Source: Tannerella sp. (lineage in GTDB: Bacteria > Bacteroidota > Bacteroidia > Bacteroidales > Tannerellaceae). Taken from it: 64,000 bases of DNA. Below, piece after piece: positions 44,781-53,537 of this stretch (its first letter is position 1; each line of letters opens with the position of its first letter). Both the position numbers and the translations under genes were made by a program. The stretch spans positions 1 through 64,000 of the forward strand of contig JAISMO010000163.1 of assembly GCA_031276675.1 (NCBI GenBank). The letters run 5' to 3'. The notes beneath the pieces are model-generated. The model made no database searches, was not told where the DNA came from, and saw nothing but the letters and a program-made list of their open reading frames with translations.

Positions 44781-46877
44781 TTGAATCTGCCGTTTTATAT
44801 TGCCCGCCGCTATCTCTTCGCCAAAAAATCGCACAATGCCATCAATATCATTTCGATGATATCGGTCTGCGGCGTGATGGTTGCCACGATGGCGCTGGTG
44901 TGCGTGATGTCGGTCTTCAACGGATTCGAAGTGCTGGTAAGCGCCATGTTCGGCAATTTTGATCCGGAACTGAAAATCACACCCGTCAGGGCAAAAGTGT
45001 TCGACCCGCAGGCCGGCGCCCTGCAACAGGTGCGCGAGATGCCTGAAGTGGCTGTCTGTACGGAGGTCTTGCAGGACCACGTGCTGGTGCGCTACGGCGG
45101 GCGGCAGGTCATTGCCGTGGCCAAGGGTGTAAGCCCTTCGTTCCGGGAGATGGTGCGGATTGATACGCTGCTGGTAGACGGGAAATTCACGTTGCAGGAG
45201 GGTGACACGTTCTGTTCCGTACTGGGAATCGGCCTGGCCTCCACGCTGGGCGTGAACGCCGGGTTTGTCGCCCCGCTGGAAATCTACGCGCCCGTTCGCG
45301 ACCGGCCGGTCGACCTGGCCGCTCCGCTACATTCCTACCGCATGGAATATGCCTTCATCGCAGGCGTCTTCTGCATCAACCAGCCGGAATATGACGAAAG
45401 CTGCATGATCCTGCCTCTTGCACTGGCGCGTACCCTGCTGCACTACGAAACGGAAGTCTCGGCGCTGGAACTGAGCCTGAAACCCGGAGCCGGCATCAAG
45501 TCGGTTCAAAAGCGCATCCGCACGCTGCTGGGTGAGGATTTCCGGGTACAGAACCGGTATGAACAGCAGGAGGCTTCCTATAAAATGATGCAGGCCGAGA
45601 AATGGATGACGTTCCTCATCCTGGCTTTTGTGCTGGCGATCGCGCTGTTCAACGTCGTGGGTTCACTTTCCATGCTGATGATCGAGAAACAGGACGACGT
45701 GAGGATGCTGCGCAGCATGGGCGCCGACGACCGGCTCGTCCGCCGGATATTCCTGCTCGAGGGATGCATGATCTCGATGCTGGGCGCACTGAGCGGCATG
45801 GCGCTGGGCGTGATCCTGTGCCTCGTCCAGCAGGAGTACGGCCTGATCAGGCTCGGCAGCTCCATGGGCCTGTTCATGAGCGACAATTACCCGGTGAAAC
45901 TGGCCGCCACGGATCTGCTGGCAATCATCGCCACGGTATTACTGATCGGCCTGCTGGCCTCCTGGTATTCGGTGCGCCACCTGGGGAAGAAATGGCTGTC
46001 AAAAGCACGGCTGGCGCTGTATCTGCTGCTGCCGTGCCTGCTGTCGGCGGGATGCGGCGGTGTGCAGCAGGCGCGACAGGAAAGTGTGGCGGTGACCGTT
46101 GAACCGCAACGCTATTTTGCAGAAAAGATCGCCGGCGGTCGCTTTGCCGTTCATACGGTGGTACCTGTCGGCCAAAGCCCGGAAACGTATGACCCCGCAC
46201 CCCACGAAATGGTACGCATTGCCCGAAGCAGGGCCTATCTGCGCATCGGCTGCATCGGATTCGAGCAGGTATGGATGCAGACCATTCGGGAGAATAATCC
46301 GCACCTGGCGTTTTTCGATCTGTCCGAAGGGATTCTCCGGACAGGGAATGAGGCAATGCACGCAAACGACACGGCACAGGCCTGTGTTCATCACGCCCAC
46401 GACAGGCAAGACCCGCATATCTGGAATACGACGGCAGGCGCCCGCATCATCGCCCGCAATACGTTGCAGGCATTCGTGAGCCTCGACCCGGCGAATGAAA
46501 CGGTCTATCAAGCCAATTACCGGCAGCTGCTCCGGGAAATCGACGAAACGGAACACGTGCTGCACGAACTGCTGGATACGCTGACGTGCAGAACGTTTGT
46601 CATCTATCATCCGGCACTGACTTACTTTGCCGACGAGTTTCACCTCACGCAGCTGGCCATCGAATCGGAAGGCCGGGAGCCTTCGGCCGCTTCCATGAAA
46701 ACGCTGGTAGACCGCGCGAAGGCAGCGCAGGTACGGATAGTGTTCGTACAGCAGGAATTTGACCGCAAACATGCCGAACAGGTAGCGAAGGAAATCGGCG
46801 CCCGGATAGTGACGATCAACCCGCTGGACGTGCACTGGCACGAACAGATGATTTTGATTGCGCGAAGCCTGCTGTGA
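44781..46877 (+). CDS. FtsX/LolE-like permease fused in frame to a ZnuA-like zinc-binding lipoprotein
   Basis: 698 codons without a stop. The start is TTG at 44781 (MNLPFYIARRYLFAKKSHNAINIIS, the usual start of this permease family). Residues 1-410 are an ABC permease of the lipoprotein-release type, with membrane helices near 22-48, 275-300, 328-350 and 370-393. Then comes a lipoprotein signal, KARLALYLLLPCLLSAGC, with Cys at residue 425, and a ZnuA-type solute-binding domain with YDPAPHEM, HHAHDRQDPHIW, YHPALTYFADEFHL and EFDRKHAEQ blocks. An in-frame GTG at 45972 could start a separate 301-residue lipoprotein. Either a true fusion or two genes with a lost stop. Confidence 0.8.
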   Translation: MNLPFYIARRYLFAKKSHNAINIISMISVCGVMVATMALVCVMSVFNGFEVLVSAMFGNFDPELKITPVRAKVFDPQAGALQQVREMPEVAVCTEVLQDHVLVRYGGRQVIAVAKGVSPSFREMVRIDTLLVDGKFTLQEGDTFCSVLGIGLASTLGVNAGFVAPLEIYAPVRDRPVDLAAPLHSYRMEYAFIAGVFCINQPEYDESCMILPLALARTLLHYETEVSALELSLKPGAGIKSVQKRIRTLLGEDFRVQNRYEQQEASYKMMQAEKWMTFLILAFVLAIALFNVVGSLSMLMIEKQDDVRMLRSMGADDRLVRRIFLLEGCMISMLGALSGMALGVILCLVQQEYGLIRLGSSMGLFMSDNYPVKLAATDLLAIIATVLLIGLLASWYSVRHLGKKWLSKARLALYLLLPCLLSAGCGGVQQARQESVAVTVEPQRYFAEKIAGGRFAVHTVVPVGQSPETYDPAPHEMVRIARSRAYLRIGCIGFEQVWMQTIRENNPHLAFFDLSEGILRTGNEAMHANDTAQACVHHAHDRQDPHIWNTTAGARIIARNTLQAFVSLDPANETVYQANYRQLLREIDETEHVLHELLDTLTCRTFVIYHPALTYFADEFHLTQLAIESEGREPSAASMKTLVDRAKAAQVRIVFVQQEFDRKHAEQVAKEIGARIVTINPLDVHWHEQMILIARSLL

Positions 46878-46894
46878 AATCCCGAACGGAAACG

Positions 46895-47581
46895 ATGGAA
46901 AAACGAATGGAAATAACGCATATCACGGCGGCCTACAATGCGAAAATCGTCCTGCATGACGTGTCGATGACAGTTCACGAGCATGATTTCCTGGGAATCA
47001 CCGGCCCGAACGGAGGCGGAAAAACTACGCTGCTCAAGGTGATGCTGGGACTGCTGAAACCGTCGGAAGGGCACGTAAGTTTTTACCGTGACGGCCGACC
47101 TGTTTCCGCTCTCAGGATCGGTTATTTGCCGCAAGTCAACCGCATAGACAAACGTTTTCCCATTTCCGTGCGCGAAGTGGTAGCGTCGGGCCTGATGGCC
47201 GGGAAACGACTGTTGCAGCGCTTCTCTGCCGAAGACGGGCAGCGGATTGATGAAGTCATTGCACAGATGGGGCTGGCACAGTTTGCCAAACGGGCCGTCG
47301 GCGAGCTTTCCGGAGGCGAATTGCAGCGCGTACTGCTGGGGCGTGCCATCGTGTCGCAGCCGGAAGCGCTGGTACTCGACGAACCGGATACCTACGTCGA
47401 CAGGCATTTCGAAGAACGGCTGTATGAACTGCTGGACGATTTCAGCCGGAGGGCATCCGTGATTCTCGTTTCGCACAACTGGGCAGCCATGCAATCGCGG
47501 GTGAAGCACGTCGCGCATGTAAACAGGACGATGCAGTATTATCCGGCAGAAAAATACCCATGGAAGAAGGAAAACGGTTGA
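46895..47581 (+). CDS. ZnuC-like metal ABC transporter ATPase
   Basis: About 228 residues from the ATG at 46895; an ATG at 46907 is also possible, and a GTG at 46874 overlaps the previous stop. Walker A GPNGGGKTTLLKVMLG, signature LSGGELQRVLLGRAI, Walker B ALVLDEPDTYVD, and switch SHNWA. The sequence is of the zinc/manganese (ZnuC/MntB) class. It pairs with the ZnuA-like domain just upstream. No ZnuB-type membrane subunit follows, so it must be supplied elsewhere. Confidence 0.85.
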   Translation: MEKRMEITHITAAYNAKIVLHDVSMTVHEHDFLGITGPNGGGKTTLLKVMLGLLKPSEGHVSFYRDGRPVSALRIGYLPQVNRIDKRFPISVREVVASGLMAGKRLLQRFSAEDGQRIDEVIAQMGLAQFAKRAVGELSGGELQRVLLGRAIVSQPEALVLDEPDTYVDRHFEERLYELLDDFSRRASVILVSHNWAAMQSRVKHVAHVNRTMQYYPAEKYPWKKENG

Positions 47582-47602
47582 ATTGAAAATCCCGGAAAAA
47601 AT

Positions 47603-49090
47603 ATGGAATCATACGATGCAGTCATCATAGGCAGCGGTTTGGGCGGTCTGGAATGTGGTTATATCCTGGCCGGACACGGCATGAAGGTGTGTGTGCTGGA
47701 ACGCCATGCGCAGCCGGGAGGATGCCTCCAGACGTTTCAGCGCGGTCATATCCGGTTCGACACCGGCTTTCATTACGTCGGCGGACTGGGGGAAGGCCAG
47801 CCGTTGCACCGGCTGTTCCGTTATTTCGGATTGCTGGATTTGCCCTGGTATCCGCTGGACGAAGCCTGCTTCGACGAAGTGGCCGTGGAGGGAAAGACGT
47901 ATGCCTTTGCTAACGGATACGAACGTTTCGCCGACACGCTGGCACAGCGTTTTCCCGCCCAGCGCGGCGAACTGGCAGCTTATGCCGCTTTTCTAAAGCA
48001 CGTCGGCGAACACCTGTTCGATGCTTTCAGGCCCGGAAGACATGCAGACGAACTGTATACCACCTCCCTGTTTGCGCAGTCGGCGTATGATTTCCTGCAA
48101 GAAACGACGGACAATCCGTTGCTTCGCAAAGTCCTTTCGGGTACGTCGCTGAAGATGGAATTACGCGCCGGCACGCTGCCGCTCTACGTATTTGCACAGA
48201 TCAACAGCGCTTTTATTCAAAGCGCATGGCGGCTGCGCGGCGGTGGATCGCAAATAGCCGAACGACTGGCGCAGCATCTCCGGAGGATGGGCGGCGAAGT
48301 GCGGACGCAGGCGGAAGTAACACGCCTGACAGAGGCGGGTGGGCGGCTGGCGACGGTTGAGGTGAACGGCGAGGAGCGACTGTCGGCACGCTGGGTGATC
48401 TCGGACGTGCATCCGGCATATACGCTCTCGCTGATTGACGAGACGAAACTGCTGCGGAACATCTACCGAAAACGGATTGCTTCGCTGCCGAACACGTTCG
48501 GGATGTTTACGCTGCACCTCCGGCTGAAACCCGATAGCGTGCCATACCTGAACCGGAATGTGTTCGTGCACGACAACCGCTCGGACAGCTGGCACGACCG
48601 TCCGGAAGACGGCCCGAAGTGTGTGATGATCAGTTATTATCCGCCGGAGACAAACTCCTCCTGTGCGTCGGCGCTGGATATTCTTACACCGATGTCCTGG
48701 AGCGAGGTGATGCCCTGGAAAGACCTGCAATCCGGCAGGCGGGGCGAATCGTATGCGCAGTTGAAAGCCGACAGGGCGGAAGCCTGCATCCGGCTGGCCT
48801 CCGAACAGATTCCCGGATTGCGCGACGCTGTGGAAAAAATGTATGCGAGTACGCCGCTTTCCTATGCGTCCTACACCCATGCGTTTGAGGGTTCGGCCTA
48901 CGGCATCCGCAAGGACTGTACCCGGCCGATGTATACCGTGCTCACGCCGCGAACGCCCATCCCCAATCTCTTACTGACAGGGCAGAACCTGAACCTGCAC
49001 GGCATACTGGGCGTCTCGGTGACTTCCTTTTTCACCTGCGCCGAAATACTCGGCCGGGAAACGGCCATGAAAGGGCTGGAACTGAATTGA
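47603..49090 (+). CDS. FAD-dependent NAD(P)-binding oxidoreductase, CrtI/retinol-saturase-like
   Basis: 495 residues. Dinucleotide fold DAVIIGSGLGGLECGYILAGHG at residues 5-26, then LERHAQPGGCLQTF near 33, and a C-terminal block LLLTGQNLNLHGILGVSVTSF near 455 that closes the FAD site. It is in the phytoene-desaturase/all-trans-retinol-saturase superfamily; the substrate is unknown, and no carotenoid gene lies near. It follows the ZnuC-like gene by 21 bp, in the place where a permease would be expected. Confidence 0.75.
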   Translation: MESYDAVIIGSGLGGLECGYILAGHGMKVCVLERHAQPGGCLQTFQRGHIRFDTGFHYVGGLGEGQPLHRLFRYFGLLDLPWYPLDEACFDEVAVEGKTYAFANGYERFADTLAQRFPAQRGELAAYAAFLKHVGEHLFDAFRPGRHADELYTTSLFAQSAYDFLQETTDNPLLRKVLSGTSLKMELRAGTLPLYVFAQINSAFIQSAWRLRGGGSQIAERLAQHLRRMGGEVRTQAEVTRLTEAGGRLATVEVNGEERLSARWVISDVHPAYTLSLIDETKLLRNIYRKRIASLPNTFGMFTLHLRLKPDSVPYLNRNVFVHDNRSDSWHDRPEDGPKCVMISYYPPETNSSCASALDILTPMSWSEVMPWKDLQSGRRGESYAQLKADRAEACIRLASEQIPGLRDAVEKMYASTPLSYASYTHAFEGSAYGIRKDCTRPMYTVLTPRTPIPNLLLTGQNLNLHGILGVSVTSFFTCAEILGRETAMKGLELN

Positions 49091-49123
49091 CGCAAACGCT
49101 TTTCTCCGCCGCCGTACACCAAC

Positions 49124-50347
49124 TCATGTCAAAACACAGCAGGCTCTGTAATGTGTTTCGGGCGTAACGGGACAGAGCGAAAAGTATCCCGACCTGATTT
49201 TCCCGTTTTCCAGTTGCAAAGGATATGTTTTTTCCATCCGGAGATGCGAGGCACAGGCCGCTCCCCGGGTAGATTCGCAGACAACAGTCAGCCGTCCTCC
49301 GGCCGAAGGATGTATCCACCGGCGGCTCAACTGCAAGGCTACCAGTCCCATCGTATAGCGCAGATTCAGTTCAATCAACGGATGAATCGCAAACGCACCG
49401 TTCCTCCGGCGAAAGATCAGCATGTCGACCCCCAGACACCCCCGGTAAACGGCGCCCAGCCTCTCCGTCAGCACAGCGGTAACGGCGTCGCACAGGTCTC
49501 GCAATGACTTTTCCGGCACACAGGCCAATAACCTGTTTCGCAAGGATTCTTCGCTGCCCAGCAGACAACTGCAGAAACTACCCTTCGGCAACGTCTCAAA
49601 GACTGACAATCCCCTGTAGGTGACTTGCCCTTTTCCATCGGATTCAAATTCCATGGCAAAATCACAGACTTTATCCACTACCGGTTCAATACTGACCTGT
49701 CCCTGTTTTTTCAAAGCGCCGGCTATCCACTGAAGCGTCGGAGTTTCCAGGCGGTCCGTCCGTATCCAGTGCAATCCGCGTCCGGAGCAGGAATACGGCA
49801 TTTTCAGGAGACAGGGAGGCGGGTATATGGACATAAACTGCCGGATTTCTTCCGGCGATGTACAAAAACGGGGACATGCAATGGATGAAGTTTCCGGCAA
49901 AAGCGCCTGTACTTTCCGCAAACATTCGGCGGCTGTTTGCCGGCCCGTCAGACGGGTATACGCTTCTTTCCACGGAGAAACGACAAGCGGTACGCCCCGC
50001 TTGCGAAGCGACTCAAAGAAACAGATGCTTTGCGGTGAAAGTCCCCACGGCGCCGCTTCGAGCGGTTTTGTTGCCGTCGCATGACCTCCTGCCTGTGACA
50101 GCGGCAGGACGGCAGGACGTAATGCAGGCGGTACGGAAGACAGAAAACGCGACGTTTGCGCCGCGCTGTCCACCCATACATAATCGCCTGCCGCGCCATA
50201 CCACAACGGCAGAAGTTCCAGGTCTTCCATCATCTTGCGCACCGGCGCCGCAGGGGTGTAATGAGTTTTTCCCGGGCAGACGGATGCTTCATGTCCCGGA
50301 TTGAAATAATGCAGTTTGCTATTCGATATTTTCATCCATTGCATCAA
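49124..50347 (-). CDS. ATP-grasp-like hypothetical protein
   Basis: 407 residues; a second ATG at 50335 removes the overlap with the upstream gene almost completely. LKMPYSCSGRGLHWI near residue 190 resembles the ATP-grasp nucleotide loop, and HPLIELNLRYTMGLVAL near 335 has the E-x-N-x-R metal/ATP signature. The N-terminal LHYFNPGHEASVCPG segment is shared by unnamed Bacteroidota proteins. Probably a carboxylate-amine ligase-type enzyme of unknown substrate. It overlaps the DUF349 gene by up to 29 bp. Confidence 0.6.
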   Translation of the reverse strand: MMQWMKISNSKLHYFNPGHEASVCPGKTHYTPAAPVRKMMEDLELLPLWYGAAGDYVWVDSAAQTSRFLSSVPPALRPAVLPLSQAGGHATATKPLEAAPWGLSPQSICFFESLRKRGVPLVVSPWKEAYTRLTGRQTAAECLRKVQALLPETSSIACPRFCTSPEEIRQFMSIYPPPCLLKMPYSCSGRGLHWIRTDRLETPTLQWIAGALKKQGQVSIEPVVDKVCDFAMEFESDGKGQVTYRGLSVFETLPKGSFCSCLLGSEESLRNRLLACVPEKSLRDLCDAVTAVLTERLGAVYRGCLGVDMLIFRRRNGAFAIHPLIELNLRYTMGLVALQLSRRWIHPSAGGRLTVVCESTRGAACASHLRMEKTYPLQLENGKIRSGYFSLCPVTPETHYRACCVLT

Positions 50348-52493
50348 TCTTTTTCGCGATCAATGCCATTTCCTCTCTCAGCTGTTGAATCTTGCGCTCC
50401 GTCTCTTTCCGCAGGGTATTGCCTCCCCTGGAAGAGGTATTGAAAAATCCGATATTGTTTTCATACGTCTGCAATTCATTTTTCATGCGTTCGTAGGTTC
50501 GCATCAGTCTGTCGCGTTCGCTGTACGACTTTCCCTTTTCGTGTCCGCTTTCGGCAAAGGCCGGACGGTAGAGATGCTGCCGGCGGTCGGACTGGGTGAC
50601 GTTCAACCGTTCGTACTGCCCGTCCACGGCCGCCCGGAAAGCCTTGTAGAGACTGTCTTTTTCCTTGAAAGGCACGTGTCCGACCGTGTTCCATTCGGCT
50701 ATCAGCAGTTTCAGCTTGCTCAACGTTTCTTCTGCCGGCAAGTCCCGATCAATTTCGTTGATTTTTTTAATCAGCAACTGCTTGGTAGCAAGATTGGTCG
50801 ATTCTTCCGTCTTGTGCGAGTAGAACAGTTTGTTCTTTTGTTCAAAGAAATAATCGGAGGCTTCACTGAACTGTTTCCAGAGGCTGTCGGAATGTTTACG
50901 TGCAACGGGGCCGATTCTTTTCCATTCGTTCTGGAGTTCGATGATGGCTTTGGTGGCTTCTTTCCAGTCCGTACGGTGTTTCTGTTCTTCCATCCGGGCA
51001 ACCAGTTCCCGTTTAAGCTGGAAGTTTTTCTCAAATTCCTTCTTGACGGATTTGTAAAAGGCGCTCTTCTTTTCGAAATAACGGCTGCACGCCGTCCGGA
51101 AGCGTTCGTATATTTTGTTGTTCTGTTTCCTGGATGCAAAACCGAGGGAGTGCCATTTTTTCTGCAATTCAACGACTTCCCGGGTTTTCTTTTCCCAATC
51201 CCTGAATGTCTTCAGCGATTCACAGTCTATGTTTTCAACTGTTTCACAAATGGCCGTTTTCTGTATCAGGTTTTTTTCTTCATTGGCTTTCATCTTTTCG
51301 AAATGCGCATGATGATTCCTGTTGATCACGTTCGAAGCTTCCTTGAAACGCGCCCACAAAGATTCGCGAAATTCCCGCGCTACCGGCCCGATGTCACGCC
51401 ACTGCTGAAACAGTTTTTGCAGCTGATGATAGGCGGAGATGGCATCCGGTTCGCTCACCAGTTTTTCGGCTGCTTCGCAAAGCGCAGTCTTCAATTCCAT
51501 GTTTTTCTTGAAGTCATAGTCGCGGAACTGGTTGTTGATCTTGATCAGGTCGTAGAACCGTTCGCACTGGGCCTGATAGTTTCGCCATAATTCCCGCGCC
51601 TGTCCCTGCGGAACGGGATCGAGTTTTTTCCACTTTTGCTGGATGTCCTTAAACTCGTTGTATCGCTTGTGGAAATCATCCTGGCTTTCGACCAGCGCCT
51701 GCAGGCGGTCGATCAGCTGGAGTTTTTTCGCGCAGTTTCCTTCCTTGAGCTGTTCTTCCTGCTCCTGATACAATGCCTTTTTTTTCCTGTATTCGGAGAT
51801 CAATTCTTTTAACTGCGATGCCGTTTCGTCTTCCGGGGTTTTAAAATCGGCTTCATTGCCGCCGTTTTCAACAAAGACTCGCCTCAGTTCGTCCGTTTCC
51901 GCCTTGTCCAGCCGGTAATAAGCCTGCTTCAGTTCGTCCACCTGCTCGCGGGTAGTGTTTTCAGCATGGGCGACCCGTTCTTTCAGTTCGTCCAGGATTT
52001 CCCGCTTGTCGAGCATTCCGATGGCTCCTACTTCGATGGCTTCCTGCAACTCGCCGCAGTAATTGTCGGGCGTTGTCGGGAGTTCTTTCAGTTCGGGTTC
52101 TCCCGCCGCTTCCCGGCCGTCAGGCGCCTGCCATTCGGATTCACCGGCCGGTTCTTCTTCACTCTTGGGTTCGGCCGGTTCGGATTGGTCTGCCGGTTCG
52201 CCGTCAAATGCCAATGCGGCCGGCTGTTCCGGCAAGACATCCGCTGCTTCCCCAGACGGCTCTGCTGTCTCCGGCTCCGGCTCCGCATCCTCTTTGTTCG
52301 AAACGGCGTCGTCTGCTTTTGAAGCCATATCCGGCTGTTCAATCACTGTCTGTTGAGTACCTGTTTCTTCAACTTCTTCATTTGTTAATTCTTCCGGACG
52401 TATCTCTTCCGAAGGTTGAATTTTTTCCGACTGGATGACCGGTCTCGTTTCACCGCATCCATCCGCCTGTAGCATTGTTTCTTGCGTGTCCAT
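50319..52493 (-). CDS. DUF349 domain protein
   Basis: 724 residues. Residues 1-130 are disordered and strongly acidic (repeated Glu, Pro, Ala). The rest is a long charged helical region built of at least five DUF349 modules, each with a WK/WR ... F..A ... F patterns such as FKDIQQKWKKLDPVPQGQARELWRNY, then ELQNEWKRIGPVARKHSDSLWKQF near 525. No enzyme motif, signal or membrane segment. The family has no settled function in Bacteroidota. A coiled-coil scaffold is likely. Its 5' flank holds the 21-bp array at 52873. Confidence 0.75.
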   Translation of the reverse strand: MDTQETMLQADGCGETRPVIQSEKIQPSEEIRPEELTNEEVEETGTQQTVIEQPDMASKADDAVSNKEDAEPEPETAEPSGEAADVLPEQPAALAFDGEPADQSEPAEPKSEEEPAGESEWQAPDGREAAGEPELKELPTTPDNYCGELQEAIEVGAIGMLDKREILDELKERVAHAENTTREQVDELKQAYYRLDKAETDELRRVFVENGGNEADFKTPEDETASQLKELISEYRKKKALYQEQEEQLKEGNCAKKLQLIDRLQALVESQDDFHKRYNEFKDIQQKWKKLDPVPQGQARELWRNYQAQCERFYDLIKINNQFRDYDFKKNMELKTALCEAAEKLVSEPDAISAYHQLQKLFQQWRDIGPVAREFRESLWARFKEASNVINRNHHAHFEKMKANEEKNLIQKTAICETVENIDCESLKTFRDWEKKTREVVELQKKWHSLGFASRKQNNKIYERFRTACSRYFEKKSAFYKSVKKEFEKNFQLKRELVARMEEQKHRTDWKEATKAIIELQNEWKRIGPVARKHSDSLWKQFSEASDYFFEQKNKLFYSHKTEESTNLATKQLLIKKINEIDRDLPAEETLSKLKLLIAEWNTVGHVPFKEKDSLYKAFRAAVDGQYERLNVTQSDRRQHLYRPAFAESGHEKGKSYSERDRLMRTYERMKNELQTYENNIGFFNTSSRGGNTLRKETERKIQQLREEMALIAKKIDAMDENIE

Positions 52494-52872
52494 CTTTCAA
52501 TCAATCACATTAACCGGAGGCACTGTTTCCTCACGACGGGGCAAAGTAAACACTTTTTTTTGGATTTGCTAAATTTTTCACTGGAAAAAAATACGGATTT
52601 CCGGTTTTTTAAAAAAAACAGGTGATTATCAGGAAGATCGGATCGTCTAAAAAAGGGGATATGCAGGGCGGGTTTCCGTAAAGAAGCAAAAACCGACGGG
52701 CGGCGATGGCGGCAATTGCCGGCATCGTCCTGCTTCCTGCATCATGCCGTGCATCCGGCTGTCAAACCTTAGCCGGCGGAGGCTGTCGCATGTCCCTTTT
52801 CAACCGCATTTGCCGCTGAAACAGGTTTCCGGCAAGCGTCAAAATGGCACAGCAATATAAATCGAAAAAATC

Positions 52873-52998
52873 CGGGTGGTTACTCTGAAAATTCGGGTAA
52901 TTACCCGGAAATTCGGAGTAATTACCCGGAAACCTGGAGTAATTACCCGGAAACTTCGGGTAGTTACTCGAAAATTTGGAGTAATTACTCCGAAAGGG
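52873..52998. repeat. Palindromic tandem array, 21-bp period, six units
   Basis: Units begin at 52873, 52894, 52915, 52936, 52957 and 52978. Unit 2 has the perfect palindrome CGGGTAATTACCCG and unit 6 the perfect palindrome GGAGTAATTACTCC: two base pairs have changed on both arms together. Units 3 and 4 are hybrids (GGAGTAATTACCCG). It lies between the UpxY-like stop and the DUF349 start, both minus strand. The rest of the gap, 52494-52872, has no gene; a near-consensus TTACTTTG at 52542-52549 (minus strand) may be the DUF349 promoter. Confidence 0.93.
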
Positions 52999-53026
52999 CG
53001 TGCGGATAGTTGAACTGTGCCGGGTC

Positions 53027-53515
53027 TTATTTCAGCCGGTTGACGCGGGCGACTTTCGTCAGGTCTACGCTGACCATGCTTCCCAGTGCTTCGATGTAGA
53101 GTATCAGGTATTTTTTCCTGATCTTCTTTATCTTTCCGGAAACGTGCTTGAACGAGCCGGTGAGAATCTCGACTTCTTCGCCTTCGCAGAGGGGGTGTTC
53201 GGCGGCCTGCTCCAGGAATTGCCGGATGGCGTCGATTTCTCGGGGAGGGATGATGGCCGGCTTTCCGCAGTAATAGACAATGCGCATCACTCCATAGACC
53301 GCCCGCAGGATCAGTTGCAGCTCCGCTTCGCGGCAGTGTACGAAAATATAGGAGGGAAAGAGCGGTTTGTCAATGATTTTTATCCGGTCCGACCATACGC
53401 GGGGTGAGCGGTGCAGGGGCAGATAGGTTTCCTTGCCCATTTCTTCCAGGCGCTCTTTTATTTTCTTTTCCGCCCGGGGGAAGGTGTATAGGGCATACCA
53501 GTTTGTTTCGTGCAT
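53027..53515 (-). CDS. UpxY-type NusG-like transcription antiterminator
   Basis: 162 residues from the ATG at 53515; the codon before it is TTG and could also start. NGN domain WYALYTFPRAEKKIKERLEE at the N-terminus with LFPSYIFVHC near 52, then a KOW-like module VEILTGSFKHVSGKIKKIRKKYLILYIEA near 118-146. These NusG paralogues let RNA polymerase read through long polysaccharide operons and normally sit at the operon's first position. Here the next gene downstream is a DUF349 gene, with no capsule genes in view, so it is an orphan. It lies 22 bp after a GH10-like gene. Confidence 0.8.
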   Translation of the reverse strand: MHETNWYALYTFPRAEKKIKERLEEMGKETYLPLHRSPRVWSDRIKIIDKPLFPSYIFVHCREAELQLILRAVYGVMRIVYYCGKPAIIPPREIDAIRQFLEQAAEHPLCEGEEVEILTGSFKHVSGKIKKIRKKYLILYIEALGSMVSVDLTKVARVNRLK

Positions 53516-53537
53516 CAAAAGGGCTGTTTACGGTTGT

